Source of the DNA: Gonium pectorale
Lineage: Eukaryota > Chlorophyta > Chlorophyceae > Chlamydomonadales > Volvocaceae
Direction: 5' to 3'
Length of the DNA stretch: 27,931 nucleotides
Assembly (NCBI GenBank): GCA_001584585.1
Contig: LSYV01000014.1
Span: 774,173 to 802,103 of the forward strand
Part shown: one piece after another, positions 10,823 through 19,613 of the stretch
Position numbering within the stretch: the stretch's first letter is position 1
How the letters are laid out: each line of letters starts with the position of its first letter
Translations under genes and position numbers: made by a program
The notes under the pieces: model-generated
What the model was told of the DNA's origin: nothing
Databases searched by the model: none
The model's input: only the letters and a program-made list of their open reading frames with translations

Positions 10823-13800
10823 TCACGCCTGCGCGGACGCGGTGGCCGCCTCGGCCTTGGCCGCCTTGGCGGCGTCGCGCTCGGCCTGCTTCCGCTTCTC
10901 GCGCTCCACAAACTCGCGCATCATCTCCTTGGCCGCCGACAGCTTGGACAGCACACCCTGCAGCAGCGGGGCAGCGACAGCAGGGCCGGCCGAGGTGGGG
11001 TTACAAGGTTGTCCAGCCTGCAGAACGAGTGGAGCCAACGTGGAAGAAGCCATAGCTACTGCCCTGAACACAGTGCAGGACGTGCCGGTATGCCGCCAGT
11101 AGGCCGCAGTGCGCCCAATGGCAAGGTTGAAGGCTTTGCAGCCGGTGGCGCAGTATGCGGCCCTAGCGGGCTCAACAGCCGCACATCGATGCCGCAACTG
11201 GCTGGCAGTGCACATGCCCGGCCGGTGGGGCCGGCGCAATGCATCCACACACCACCCATCGCTCGCGCCCCATCGCCAACGCGCCGCTCACGCCACGTTG
11301 AAACGAAACACGACCAGGACACTGCGCTTGCCCTCGTCCGCATTGCCCAGTCATATGCGCAGTCCCGCATGAGGTCGTGGTGGGCAGAAAGGGTGCTTCT
11401 AGCTAGTGTGCAACGACCAATGACCGTTGCAGACCCGCGCACTGACGAAGGGGCGCGCGGCTGCGCCCCATCACCCGCGCACGCCCCCGTCAACCCGAGT
11501 GTGCGGCACGTCCACACGCCGGGCGTGTCTGACCTCTTGTCGGGCAAACCCTCGTGCACGCAGGCAGGGCCCGAGGGGAGTAAGGATGGGCATGCTGTTC
11601 ACATCCGTCCCCGCGCAGCAGGCCCCCAGTGGGAAGAGCTAGAGCGCGCACGCGTCTGGCGACCACAACCACGCCCAGTAAGACGACACCCGTTGCCGGC
11701 CGTGATTGCCAGCCAGTAGCCAAGGTGCGAGGGAGAACCGAGTGCGCTGCGCCAGAAGACCCGTGGGTCGCGCAGGGCATGCTGCCCTCCGGCGACGCAG
11801 AGCCTGCGCACGAGCCCCTGCTCACACATCGCACCACACAGCCACCCACCCGCCCACCCAGTCCATGCGGCCACCCGCCCGGCCACCCCAATTGCCGCCC
11901 ACCCACCCAAGCAGATAGCAGGCGCCCGGGCAACATGCCCGAACCGCCTCCCTTGCCCTCCCAGCCCGCCCGCCCGCCCACGCTGCCGCCTTGCACATCG
12001 CATGATCCCGGTTGCCCCTTGCAACGGCCCCTCGCCCGCCCGACACTCCTCTCCCGTACCGCATTGTACGACACGTTCACCGCAGCCCGCCAGCCCACCC
12101 ATTCACTCCCTTTATGCGGTTTGGCATCACGCGTCGGGACCCGTTTCCCGCCTCCTCTTTCACCCGCCCAACCCGTCTCACCCACCCACCCACCCACCCA
12201 CCCATCCCGTCCGGCCGCCCGCCCACCTTGTACATCATGAGGTCCCGGTTGACGGCCTCCGGCTTAACGCCCACAGCCTTGACCAGCTTCTCCAGCGCCG
12301 CCGGCTCCTTGGCGCCCGTCAGCTCGAGCAGGCGGAACAGGCCAATCGCCACAAACTTGCTGTAGGCGAACGAGTTGTCCGCGGTCGCGGACGCGATGGC
12401 GGCGAGGGCGGCCTGGGGGGTAACCGGGTGGGAGGCGGAGCGGAGCGGAGGGAGCGGCTTGAAGTGGGATGGCGGAGAGGGGTGCACGGAGCGGAGCGAG
12501 TATGTGGGCCAGGGCGACACTGGGCGGCGGGACGCCCGGAGGGCCAAGCGGCGAGGGGCGGGGGCAGGGGGGCACACAGTCCGAGGGCAGGGGGAAAGGG
12601 CATAAGCGCCGAGAGACCGGGCCCCGCAACGGCCGAAGCGGGGCAGGGCACGGAGGGAAGGCTGCCGAAGCGGCTTGGAGGGAGTCGAAGGGGGGGGCGC
12701 ACTGGCTGAGGGCTTGCGCCGGCTCTGGCTTCCACGCTGGCTGCGCATTCACGCCGGCAGCCAGGCATCGAGAACAACTAGGCACTGGCAGCTAGGGGTG
12801 ATTGCTGTGCTGAGAGGGGCCAGCAGCCCAGAACTCGCAGCCCAGCGGAACCGAAACACTTTGCACAAAGGGACGCATCATCGAAGGGCTCCTAGCGGCC
12901 ATCTCCCGCGAGCCCCCGAGTTACGACCGGCTGCGAGTCCACCCACAGAAGGGCCCTACACAGGCGCCTCTGCGCTGCCACACCCATTCCCATCCCACCA
13001 GCATTCTCTCCCATCGCTCCAGCGCCGTTGGACACCGGGCCCCCGCGCAATCGCGCCGCATAGCACATTCCGGTAACGGCGCGGAGGGGCACTGCACCAA
13101 GGTGGGGCGCATCCTGCCCCAACAGGATATCTAGGGGCCCACATCCATGGGTCCCCTCCCCTCCCCTTGGCTCTATAATCATTGGGGTGCAGCGGGACCA
13201 CAACGCCCTAGGCGCGAGGCAAAGGTAATGGGGGGCGGAGGAGGCCCATGCGAATTCTTGAGACGGCAACGGCACGGGCGGGGGGAGGCAGTCGGGGGGC
13301 CTAGGCTATGACGCAGCCCTCCCAACGCGTGATGACCTCACCATGATACAACCCGGCATGCAGCCAGCCCCCTCACCCCTTCTGCTTTCCGCGACCCCTC
13401 CCGTGACGCGATTGGGCCGGCAGCCTTACTGCCCGGTCCGTGCACTGAAGGGGCGCGGCTCTGCTTGGGAGCAGGCCCAAATGCCCACCTGAACGGCGTT
13501 GCCGGAGGCGTCGGGCGTGAGGTCCGTGGGGCCTGTGAGGCTGCTCGCCGCCTGCTCGATGGCCGCCGCGTCGCGCTTGTACTGCTCCGGATCCTCGCCG
13601 AGAGCGTTCACGTACGCCTTGAAGATCGCGGCGCGCTCCTCCTCGGGCAGGCTCTCCAGGATCTGCTCATACACGCTCACGAAGCCCAGCGCGAAAATCT
13701 GCACCGCGCACAGGACACGCAACGAATGATCAAGCGAAAACGGAAGTGCTGGAAAGCGACCGAGCGGATCGCAGAGCCCCAAGGCAAAACCCCACCCTCA

Positions 13801-14221
13801 TCGCGCCCTGGACGCGCACCTGGTTATAGTTGTAGTTCTTGCTGTACCGCATGAAGTGCTGCTGCACAAGCAGCTCTTGGAGCACCGTGCTGTAAATGCT
13901 GGCGACCGGCTTGCTGTATCCCGCGAAGAACTTGGCCTTCGTCTCGCCCACGGTGGGAGGAGCGAAGGACGCTACACAAACGCGGACATTGCGGTTAGAG
14001 CTGTCTTGAGGTGATCGCGAGCAAGGCGGGGGGCGCACCTGCCAGGACTGGCACAGCCACAGCCCTTGAAGCCACTGGGCGAGAGAGGCGGGGAACGGCC
14101 TTCGCCCTGCGAAGCAAATGCTCCCGATCACAACCAGCTACATTGCAGACAATCAGTGTGTTACTGTAGTGCACCTTTGGGGGGCGGCGACCGGGGCGCG
14201 GCGCTGCAGTGCGGAGAGCAT
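10823..14221 (-). CDS. THF1: THYLAKOID FORMATION 1 / Psb29, plastid precursor
   Basis: Six exons on the minus strand: 14221-14175, 14106-14039, 13971-13820, 13698-13489, 12412-12227 and 10957-10823. All junctions are GT/AG with consistent phases, giving 265 residues. Residues 1 to about 40 (MLSALQRRAPVAAPQR...) are Arg/Ala/Val-rich without acidic residues, a typical algal transit peptide, and this fixes the start. The mature part matches the plant and cyanobacterial family closely: APPTVGETKAKFF (about 42-54), VLQELLVQQHFMRYSKNY, FALGFVSVYEQI, FKAYVNALGEDPEQY, FAYSKFVAIGLFRLLEL and a charged coiled-coil tail, VEREKRKQAERDAAKAAK. In plants and cyanobacteria THF1/Psb29 is needed for normal thylakoids, PSII repair through the FtsH protease, and greening. 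Length agrees with the family (about 240-300). The first two small exons were inferred from splice signals and could be wrong in detail; the rest is firm. Confidence 0.93.
12181..12204. repeat. (CCCA)6 tract in THF1 intron 5
   Basis: Six perfect CCCA units lie 22 bases inside the intron from the THF1 donor at 12226. In the THF1 sense direction they read GGGT repeats, a run able to form a G-quadruplex in RNA or displaced DNA. More CCCACCC and CCCGCCC runs occur at about 11838-11912 in the same intron. Confidence 0.85.
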
Positions 14222-14556
14222 CTTCGGTGGGTGGGTGGTTCGGAGGGGTCTACAAAGGTGATATGAAGTAAGTGCAAGAGTGAGTACTTGAACACGCTAC
14301 CACAAAGACAACCACCTTTGACGCCCCGACCTGACGCACAAACTGAGTGGCCCACCTTGGGCACGCCGTACGTGCCTGCGAGTGACTCCCGGTGAGGCAA
14401 CTCCACGTTACGAGCTCCCTACAAGGCGCGAACGACGAAACCGGCACCAGCCCAATTCGTTACAGCGCGTTTGCAGGAGGCTCCGAGACCGAGCGCGAGT
14501 CAGCGACCTGGCGACCTGGCGCCTGCCGCCCGTGCCATATTATAACCTGCGACACA
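14222..14556. promoter_or_regulatory. Shared divergent promoter region
   Basis: The 335 bases between the THF1 start codon (minus) and the start of the two-helix protein (plus) must hold the 5' UTRs, and probably the promoters, of both genes. No canonical TATA box is placed at a normal distance. TATTATAACC at 14538-14547 is only about 10 bases from the plus-strand ATG. No specific operator could be recognised. Confidence 0.5.
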
Positions 14557-16146
14557 ATGCTAACTTTCACGCGCTCTTCCGTGCTGATCTCGCGGCCCTC
14601 CCGCGCATCGCGGGCTTGCGCTCTCCCCGCTCGCCGGCCGGTCGCCGTCAGGGCCCAATCGGGTAAAGGCGATGACGCCCAGCCGGTGGATCTCGCGAAT
14701 GGTGCGTCGGGCGTAACACGTCCATAAGGCATGTCTCGGGGGGCCAGCCCAGCTCGGTGTATCTGGGCCAGGCGGCCTGCATGCCACCTACTTGTCCTGT
14801 CGCTGCCCATTGCTGATGGCGCGAACACCGGTACAGGCGCTGCGGTGCTCCCAGTCCTCTCGGCTCTCGCGCCGCTGGCGCTGACGGCCGCTGCGCGCGC
14901 CGACGAGGCAGCCACTGATGCAGCGGCGGCAGCGGCTGACGGCGGCTTCGGCGCCGGGGAGGTGGCGCTGCTGGTGACTCCCGTGGTGGTGTACGCCTTG
15001 TTCAACGTGTACCGCGACCGCATCAACCCCGAGGCCAAGTTCCTGGTGCGCGCGGCCGTTTGGCATGGCATGGCATATGGGTTTGGGTCCTGTTGCCTCA
15101 GCGTCTGCGACATTCCTGAGCGATGACCGCCGCGGGCTTGCGGCCGTTGTCCCCAACATGGCAGACGGGTTGCGGAGATGGGCTGGGCAGGTGGGCTGGG
15201 CAGGTGGGCTGGGCAGGTGGGCTGGGCAGGTGGGCTGGGCAGGTGGGCTGGGCAGATGCGTCGGTACCCCAGGCAAGCCGTTGAGCAAAGGGCTGGGAGC
15301 GGATGGCTGTTGGGCGACGACTGCCGCCGAGCGCGACACGGCGTACCCGGGGATGTGGATCGGGTCTCGTGCATGGCAAGGTTGGCCCCTCTAAGGATGG
15401 CACGCCCCTCCACACGTAGCACGCCCCTTCACAGCTAGCACGCCCCTGTATGTGCCCGAGTGACTGCACCGCTGCGCGCATGGCAGCTGAGCCCTGCAAC
15501 CCCACCCAAGCAGAAGCCTCTTCGCCTCGGTGGTTCGGGATGGCATGCGCCTCAGTCCCCTCTAGTGAGGACGCCTTTTCCTTCCGTTCTGACCGAAGCG
15601 GGTGACGCGGGGCGCCTGCCCGGCAGGGTTCTGGGGCCTTGCCCCGGGAGTCGCGCCCGAGGCCGTGCAGCGCGCAGGCTCGCACCGCGAATGGCGAAAG
15701 GCTCTGTTCCGCTCGGGAAGGGAATCAGTGGGTCGCTACTGTGGGCCACCCTCCACCCGGATGATGCCGTATAGGCGTGCTTGCTTCCTGTGTGCGCATC
15801 CGCATTTGAGTGTATACCCTTTATAACTGCCGCAAAAGCCGGCTATCGATGTTATGCATTCCCGGGGCGGCAAAGTGGCCACCTTGAAATCTTGGCTCCT
15901 CCGGCTCCCTTCCCAACCTGCACAAACGCTTCCCTTTCTGGCGAGAACCGCCTCCCCGGTTACCAAACGCGCCTCCAACCGGTGATGGCCGCCGCCTTAC
16001 TGGTCAACGTGTCTCTTGAACGCCCCCTCTGCCGCGCCCCTTTTGACCCTCCCTCCGCCGTGCAGGACTACATCTACATCATGGCGTTCCTTGCCATCGT
16101 GGCCAACCTGGTCTCCATCGCCGTCTTCAAGGTCCGCTTCTTCTGA
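14557..16146 (+). CDS. Small two-helix plastid (thylakoid) membrane protein
   Basis: Three exons, 14557-14662, 14837-15045 and 16066-16146, join with GT/AG borders in phases 1 and 0 to give 131 residues. Residues 1-35 (MLTFTRSSVLISRPSRASRA...) are Arg/Ser-rich with no acidic residue, as in algal plastid transit peptides. Next comes a hydrophobic stretch, VLPVLSALAPLALTAAARA, ending in an ARA cleavage-like site before DEA, as in lumen-targeting signals. The mature part has two predicted membrane segments: VALLVTPVVVYALFNVY (about 80-96) and YIYIMAFLAIVANLVSIAVF (about 107-126). They are separated by the short charged loop RDRINPEAKFLD, and the protein ends KVRFF. Size and design resemble small PSII or cytochrome b6f subunits such as PsbX or PsbY, but I cannot match it to either. 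Divergence from THF1 supports a thylakoid role. The gene model is fairly secure; the function is unknown. Confidence 0.78.
15182..15259 (+). repeat. 13-bp minisatellite in intron 2 of the two-helix gene
   Basis: GCTGGGCAGGTGG is repeated head to tail with a 13-base period. Five units are perfect, starting at 15182, 15195, 15208, 15221 and 15234, and a sixth (15247) is degenerate. It lies in the 1020-bp intron 15046-16065. Because 13 is not a multiple of three, any apparent coding frame across it is meaningless. Confidence 0.92.
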
Positions 16147-17799
16147 AGCAGCTGACCTGCTCCGTCTGGGTAATCTGGGTTATGTGTTCGCTGCGGGGCC
16201 CGCTGGCCGATGGCGACGACAGTAGGCCGGCCCGTGCTCCGATTGTCCACTGGAGGCAACAGCAGCACGTGGCGGAGGTTGGTGGTGGCGGTGGTTGGTG
16301 AGACTTAGCATCCGTACAAGTCGTACAGTACCGTACTTGGCGCAGCTTGCTACCCCCTGCGTGCCGTTTGGCGATGATACGGAAGTATGCAGCACCTTGA
16401 CCCAGAGCGCTCTGGCCCAGCACGCGTTCTGCCCGGTGTGTGGCGGTGTGTGGGGAGGCCGACGGCGACCCAAACTGGACCAGTTTGTGGAATAAAGGGG
16501 TCCTCGCGGGTGCGCAAGGCGGTGGTGAACTGCCACCACAGTTTTGGTGATTCTTGGCGCTTAAGATGCGAGGAAGTTGATATTTGTTTAAGAGCCCAGC
16601 GTTGCACGCGCTTGTCCTCCATCCTTAGAAGTACCGGTTGCTCTGGAGATGCTTCAGATGGCATCAGGCAGCTGTCGTACGTTCTACCTTGCTGTGATGT
16701 ATGTCGTGCAAAGCGTGCTGGAGCAGATAAGCGTGGTGCGGAGGCCGCCTGGGAGGCGCTTTGCTGGGATTGCCTGGTGTCCGAGGTCGGAGCTGCGGCT
16801 GGTACCGCACCTGCAGTAAAAAGCGGGCCGAGTACGGGGCAGTGGTCCGTAACTGGAAAGCTGGCATGTAAAGTCGATGGCTTCCCGCGTCTCGTAATGC
16901 AGCGAATTGAGAGCACCACCGCGCGCTTTGCCGTTCGGGTTGCCTGCACCTGCGGGTTCGGGCGGGCTGGATGGGAGGGCTGGGTTAGGGGCCCTTTGGC
17001 GCTTAGCGTGCCGACTCAGGGAGGGTGTTGTGAATGGTTATGGTCATGCAACTTAGAGAAAGTGAAGTGCGCGTGTGCGGCTTGGATGGATTCTGGAGGA
17101 CATTTACTGCGGGGCATGTATTAGCCTAGCAGTCGCAAGGCGAGGAACCACAGCCCTTGCGGGCGCAAAGGCCTGTGGCGGCTCTGGGGCAGTCGTGGAG
17201 GTGGTCCCTACAAGCCTGCAGCTGTGACTTGCCAGGTGCCACAAACAGGGTGCCCTGGCACTGGACGTCAAGAGCTTCATCTCTGAGCGAGCAGCATCCA
17301 GTTGTGGTGGCGGAATCGGTGCCGCGATTTATTTTCTGTGGGAAGGTTACAGGCGGAGAGGCGAGGAAGGGCGCAGACGACGGGAGGGACAGACAGCCCT
17401 ACGCCGGATAAATTGATTTGGGCACTAGCAACCACCGAAAACCTGACCTAACTACAGCGCACCACGGCAGCCAAGACCAAACACCGACGGCGCACACACG
17501 ACGAGGAGGAGCCCTGCACTTAAGGACCACAGTACTGGAAGGCGAGACGACTGAAACAAAGGAAGAGAGGAGACGAATACCAGAAAAGGACAGAAACAGA
17601 CCGAAAGGACCCGCGGAGCACAGGCAGCAAGACACCCCCCTCCTCTAGCAGAAGCCGGCAACCCAACCCCCTATCCACCCTGCGACCCGCCGAAACTGAG
17701 CTGCAAACGGCGCCTGCCCCAACAGAGGAGCCGCACCTCAAAACACCCAGAACGCACCACCCCGCAACACCCACCACCAAAAGCCAACTACACCCTTCA
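16147..17799. other. 3' flank and gene-poor stretch
   Basis: The first 700 bases are probably the 3' UTR of the two-helix gene. An open frame at 16387-17124 has no recognisable domain and overlaps that UTR. From about 17420 to 17800 the plus strand is rich in A and C and the complement in G and T, unlike the rest of the window. No gene was recognised in it. Confidence 0.45.
16867..16871 (+). terminator. Candidate poly(A) signal TGTAA for the two-helix gene
   Basis: TGTAA in GGCATGTAAAGTC lies about 720 bases after the stop codon at 16144-16146. It is the first match I found in that direction and is unsupported by transcript data. Confidence 0.35.
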
Positions 17800-17957
17800 A
17801 ACCCCAAGCCAGACCACCAAACTCAGCGGGCACCCTGCGACGGAGCGTGAGGCCTGCAGGCGACAACCCCGCCACACCCCCGAACCCCAAGCCCAACCAC
17901 CACACTTAGCGGGCACCCTGCGACTGAGCGCATGGCCCGCAGGCGACTACCCCGCCT
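17800..17957. repeat. Tandem duplication, 83-bp period, two copies
   Basis: AACCCCAAGCC at 17800 and 17883, and AGCGGGCACCCTGCGAC at 17825 and 17908, are each 83 bases apart. The rest of the two units (for example GGCCTGCAGGCGAC against GGCCCGCAGGCGAC) aligns with a modest number of differences. The second copy runs into the end of the exon-like fragment at 17951-18124. Confidence 0.85.
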
Positions 17958-18124
17958 CCCGCCTCCTGCTGCAAATCGAAGGCCTTCTGAAGCTCCAAAG
18001 CCGCCTCCGCCAATGCTTCAAGGGCCACCGCCGGCAGCACGTTGGACTGGCTGATCTCCCCTGCAAGGTCCCGCCAGTGCCGTAGACCCGCGCGCATGTA
18101 GGCGAGCACCAGGTCCCGCCCAGC
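17951..18124 (-). pseudogene. Isolated exon-like fragment, unknown family
   Basis: On the minus strand, a CTGCAG acceptor (before 18124) and a GGG/GTAGTC donor (at 17951) bound 174 bases. That is exactly 58 in-frame codons without a stop. The peptide looks protein-like rather than random: DLVLAYMRAGLRHWRDLAG, then ALEALAEAALELQKAFDLQQ, which is helical and amphipathic with balanced charge. No partner exons with the same quality were found on either side, and repeats flank it. It may be one exon of an unrecognised gene or a remnant of a duplicated gene. I do not recognise the family. Confidence 0.3.
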
Positions 18125-18384
18125 CTGCAGCGAGCAAACTGGACGGGTGGTGCAGAGACCCCACAGTGCGTGCTGCGCCAGGGCTTCCACCGGTGCACCG
18201 GATCGTGGCAAGGCCCGGGAGGGTCTGGAGGGCCCCGTGCAGCCTCTGCCAAGTGGCGATAGCCGCGGGAGCCCAGGAATGCAGGTGATGCAGTAGTTGG
18301 TCGACCACCCCGATGCTCACGGAGCGCACTGCTCCGCCCGCCTGGCGCTCGGGGCCTTTCCTGTGTTCTGCAGAGGAGAAATCT

Positions 18385-18530
18385 GCAAAGGAGGAGGGAG
18401 CCCACCTCTACGGCCATACACACCCGAAGGCGCGACGTTTCCGGTAGGGTGGGCGGATACAGAGCAAGACATGTGACGTTCGTCCCGCCCCCTATAAAGA
18501 CCGGCTTACCAGCGTACCTGTTGAAGACTC
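18385..18530 (+). repeat. Solo copy of the inverted-arm repeat family
   Basis: CCTCTACGGCCATACACACC, GACGTTTCCGGTAGGGTG and a downstream TTACCAGCGTACCTGTT match, in order and orientation, the left arm near 8194-8326 (CCTCTACGGACATACACACC, GATGTTTCCAGCAGGGCG, TTACCAG...TTACCTGTT). No inverted partner was found nearby. It is either a solo end or a decayed element. Confidence 0.65.
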
Positions 18531-18939
18531 GCTCTGCGGCACTGTCGCGATCTGTGCTGCTGCTGAGCGGGCCGCTTTTGGTGTGTCGCGCCGGTTATAG
18601 GTAGCCATCACATGGCTGGTCTGCCAGGATATGGGCCCTTGCATGCCCCATGTGAACCCGTTGAAACCGAGGCTGCGGGGGGGGGGGAGGTCACAACCGT
18701 GTGCCGGCGCTCGTGAGTCTCAGCCTCCGTGCTGTCCGTTTCGTTGACGTCTTCTGCTTGTACCGCTGCGCTTTGGCTTCGAGCGAGGGGTAATGCGAGG
18801 CACCAAGCCGAGCAAGCCGTGTCACCGTACGGAGTAACGTACGACAGTGTATCCCCTCGACTCTCTCCTTCCATGCGCGCTGGGCGCCACCCAACTGTGC
18901 TTCCCGATGCATCGACGTCCCAGAACGCCTTTCTTTTAG

Positions 18940-19064
18940 CTCCAATAAGAGGTTCAACCGCTGAACCCCTGTTGGTGGCGGGCTGCGGCGGGCACGGCAC
19001 TATGATGCGCCTGTGGTGTCTCAGGACAGGCCAACTTTCGCCCCACCACATCATACGCGTATGA
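18940..19064 (+). pseudogene. Orphan WD40-blade fragment
   Basis: After a good acceptor-like TTTCTTTTAG (AG at 18938-18939), one frame reads EPLLVAGCGGHGTMMRLWCL followed by RTGQL and ends at a TGA (19062-19064). A GT at 19059 could also act as a donor. This has the form of a single WD40 blade: hydrophobic strand, Gly-rich turn, then M-R-L-W and R-T-G. It is similar in layout to PVLLISFGGDGLMRVWLIGA of the WD gene at the left of the window. No neighbouring blades were found, so it is probably a fragment of a duplicated or retrotransposed WD gene, though a distant multi-exon gene cannot be excluded. The reverse strand is also open here; I consider that frame a shadow. Confidence 0.35.
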
Positions 19065-19613
19065 CGTGTACTTGCACCCCGTCGCCCCCGTGCTCGCCCC
19101 GGCAGTGGCAGCACGCTGGCGGTCGACGTCTGTGAGCCACCGGACCATGCCTCCCAAACCGACAAGCCAGGGACGGCGCATTATAATCACTTTGACCTCA
19201 TTGGGAACGAGGGGGGAGCCGCGTCTTGGGGACAGCCTCGCCACGTCCCCACTTTCCAGGCTTTCTTCGTTGTCGTACGCCGCGTGTAACTCTACTATTC
19301 GGCCTGCTTCCATGCCGCACTAGGGCGTAGTGACAACAGCTCGCTGCACTGCTCTAAACGGAACGGCTTTGCACCCGGAGTTTGGACAGGCAGCGGGACG
19401 CAGCAATCGCCAACACCAGCGTAGCTTCTATTGACCCTGAACCTAGCTTCGCATTGCCAGAAACACACATTATGCAATCCTAGGTTTCAGGATCACCTGT
19501 CGCAGCGACTGGCTGCGATGGCGCTGCGCGGAGGCCTTGGCCCCCATTTGTCCTTGTTGCCCTGAGCGGCCTCAGGCGCCACCTGAGCAGCCGCTTGCCG
19601 GCCTGATTCAGGC
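19065..19613. other. Upstream region of the RRM gene
   Basis: No gene or repeat was recognised in these 550 bases. They should contain the 5' UTR and promoter of the RRM gene. A CAG acceptor-like site just before its ATG (19610-19612) leaves open an upstream non-coding exon. No TATA box was found at a convincing distance. Confidence 0.4.

Noticed and set aside
11009..11719. 236-codon plus-strand frame
   Set aside because: It lies within the large intron of THF1 on the opposite strand, has no domain and shows no splice support.
15181..15259. Possible CRISPR-like or coding Gly/Trp repeat
   Set aside because: The units are contiguous without spacers and have a 13-base period, so this is a minisatellite in an intron.
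16387..17124. 245-codon plus-strand frame
   Set aside because: It overlaps the likely 3' UTR of the two-helix gene. It has several Cys pairs, but I could not match them to a zinc-binding pattern.
18608..19165. 185-codon minus-strand frame
   Set aside because: It is antisense to the WD-like fragment and has no recognisable domain.
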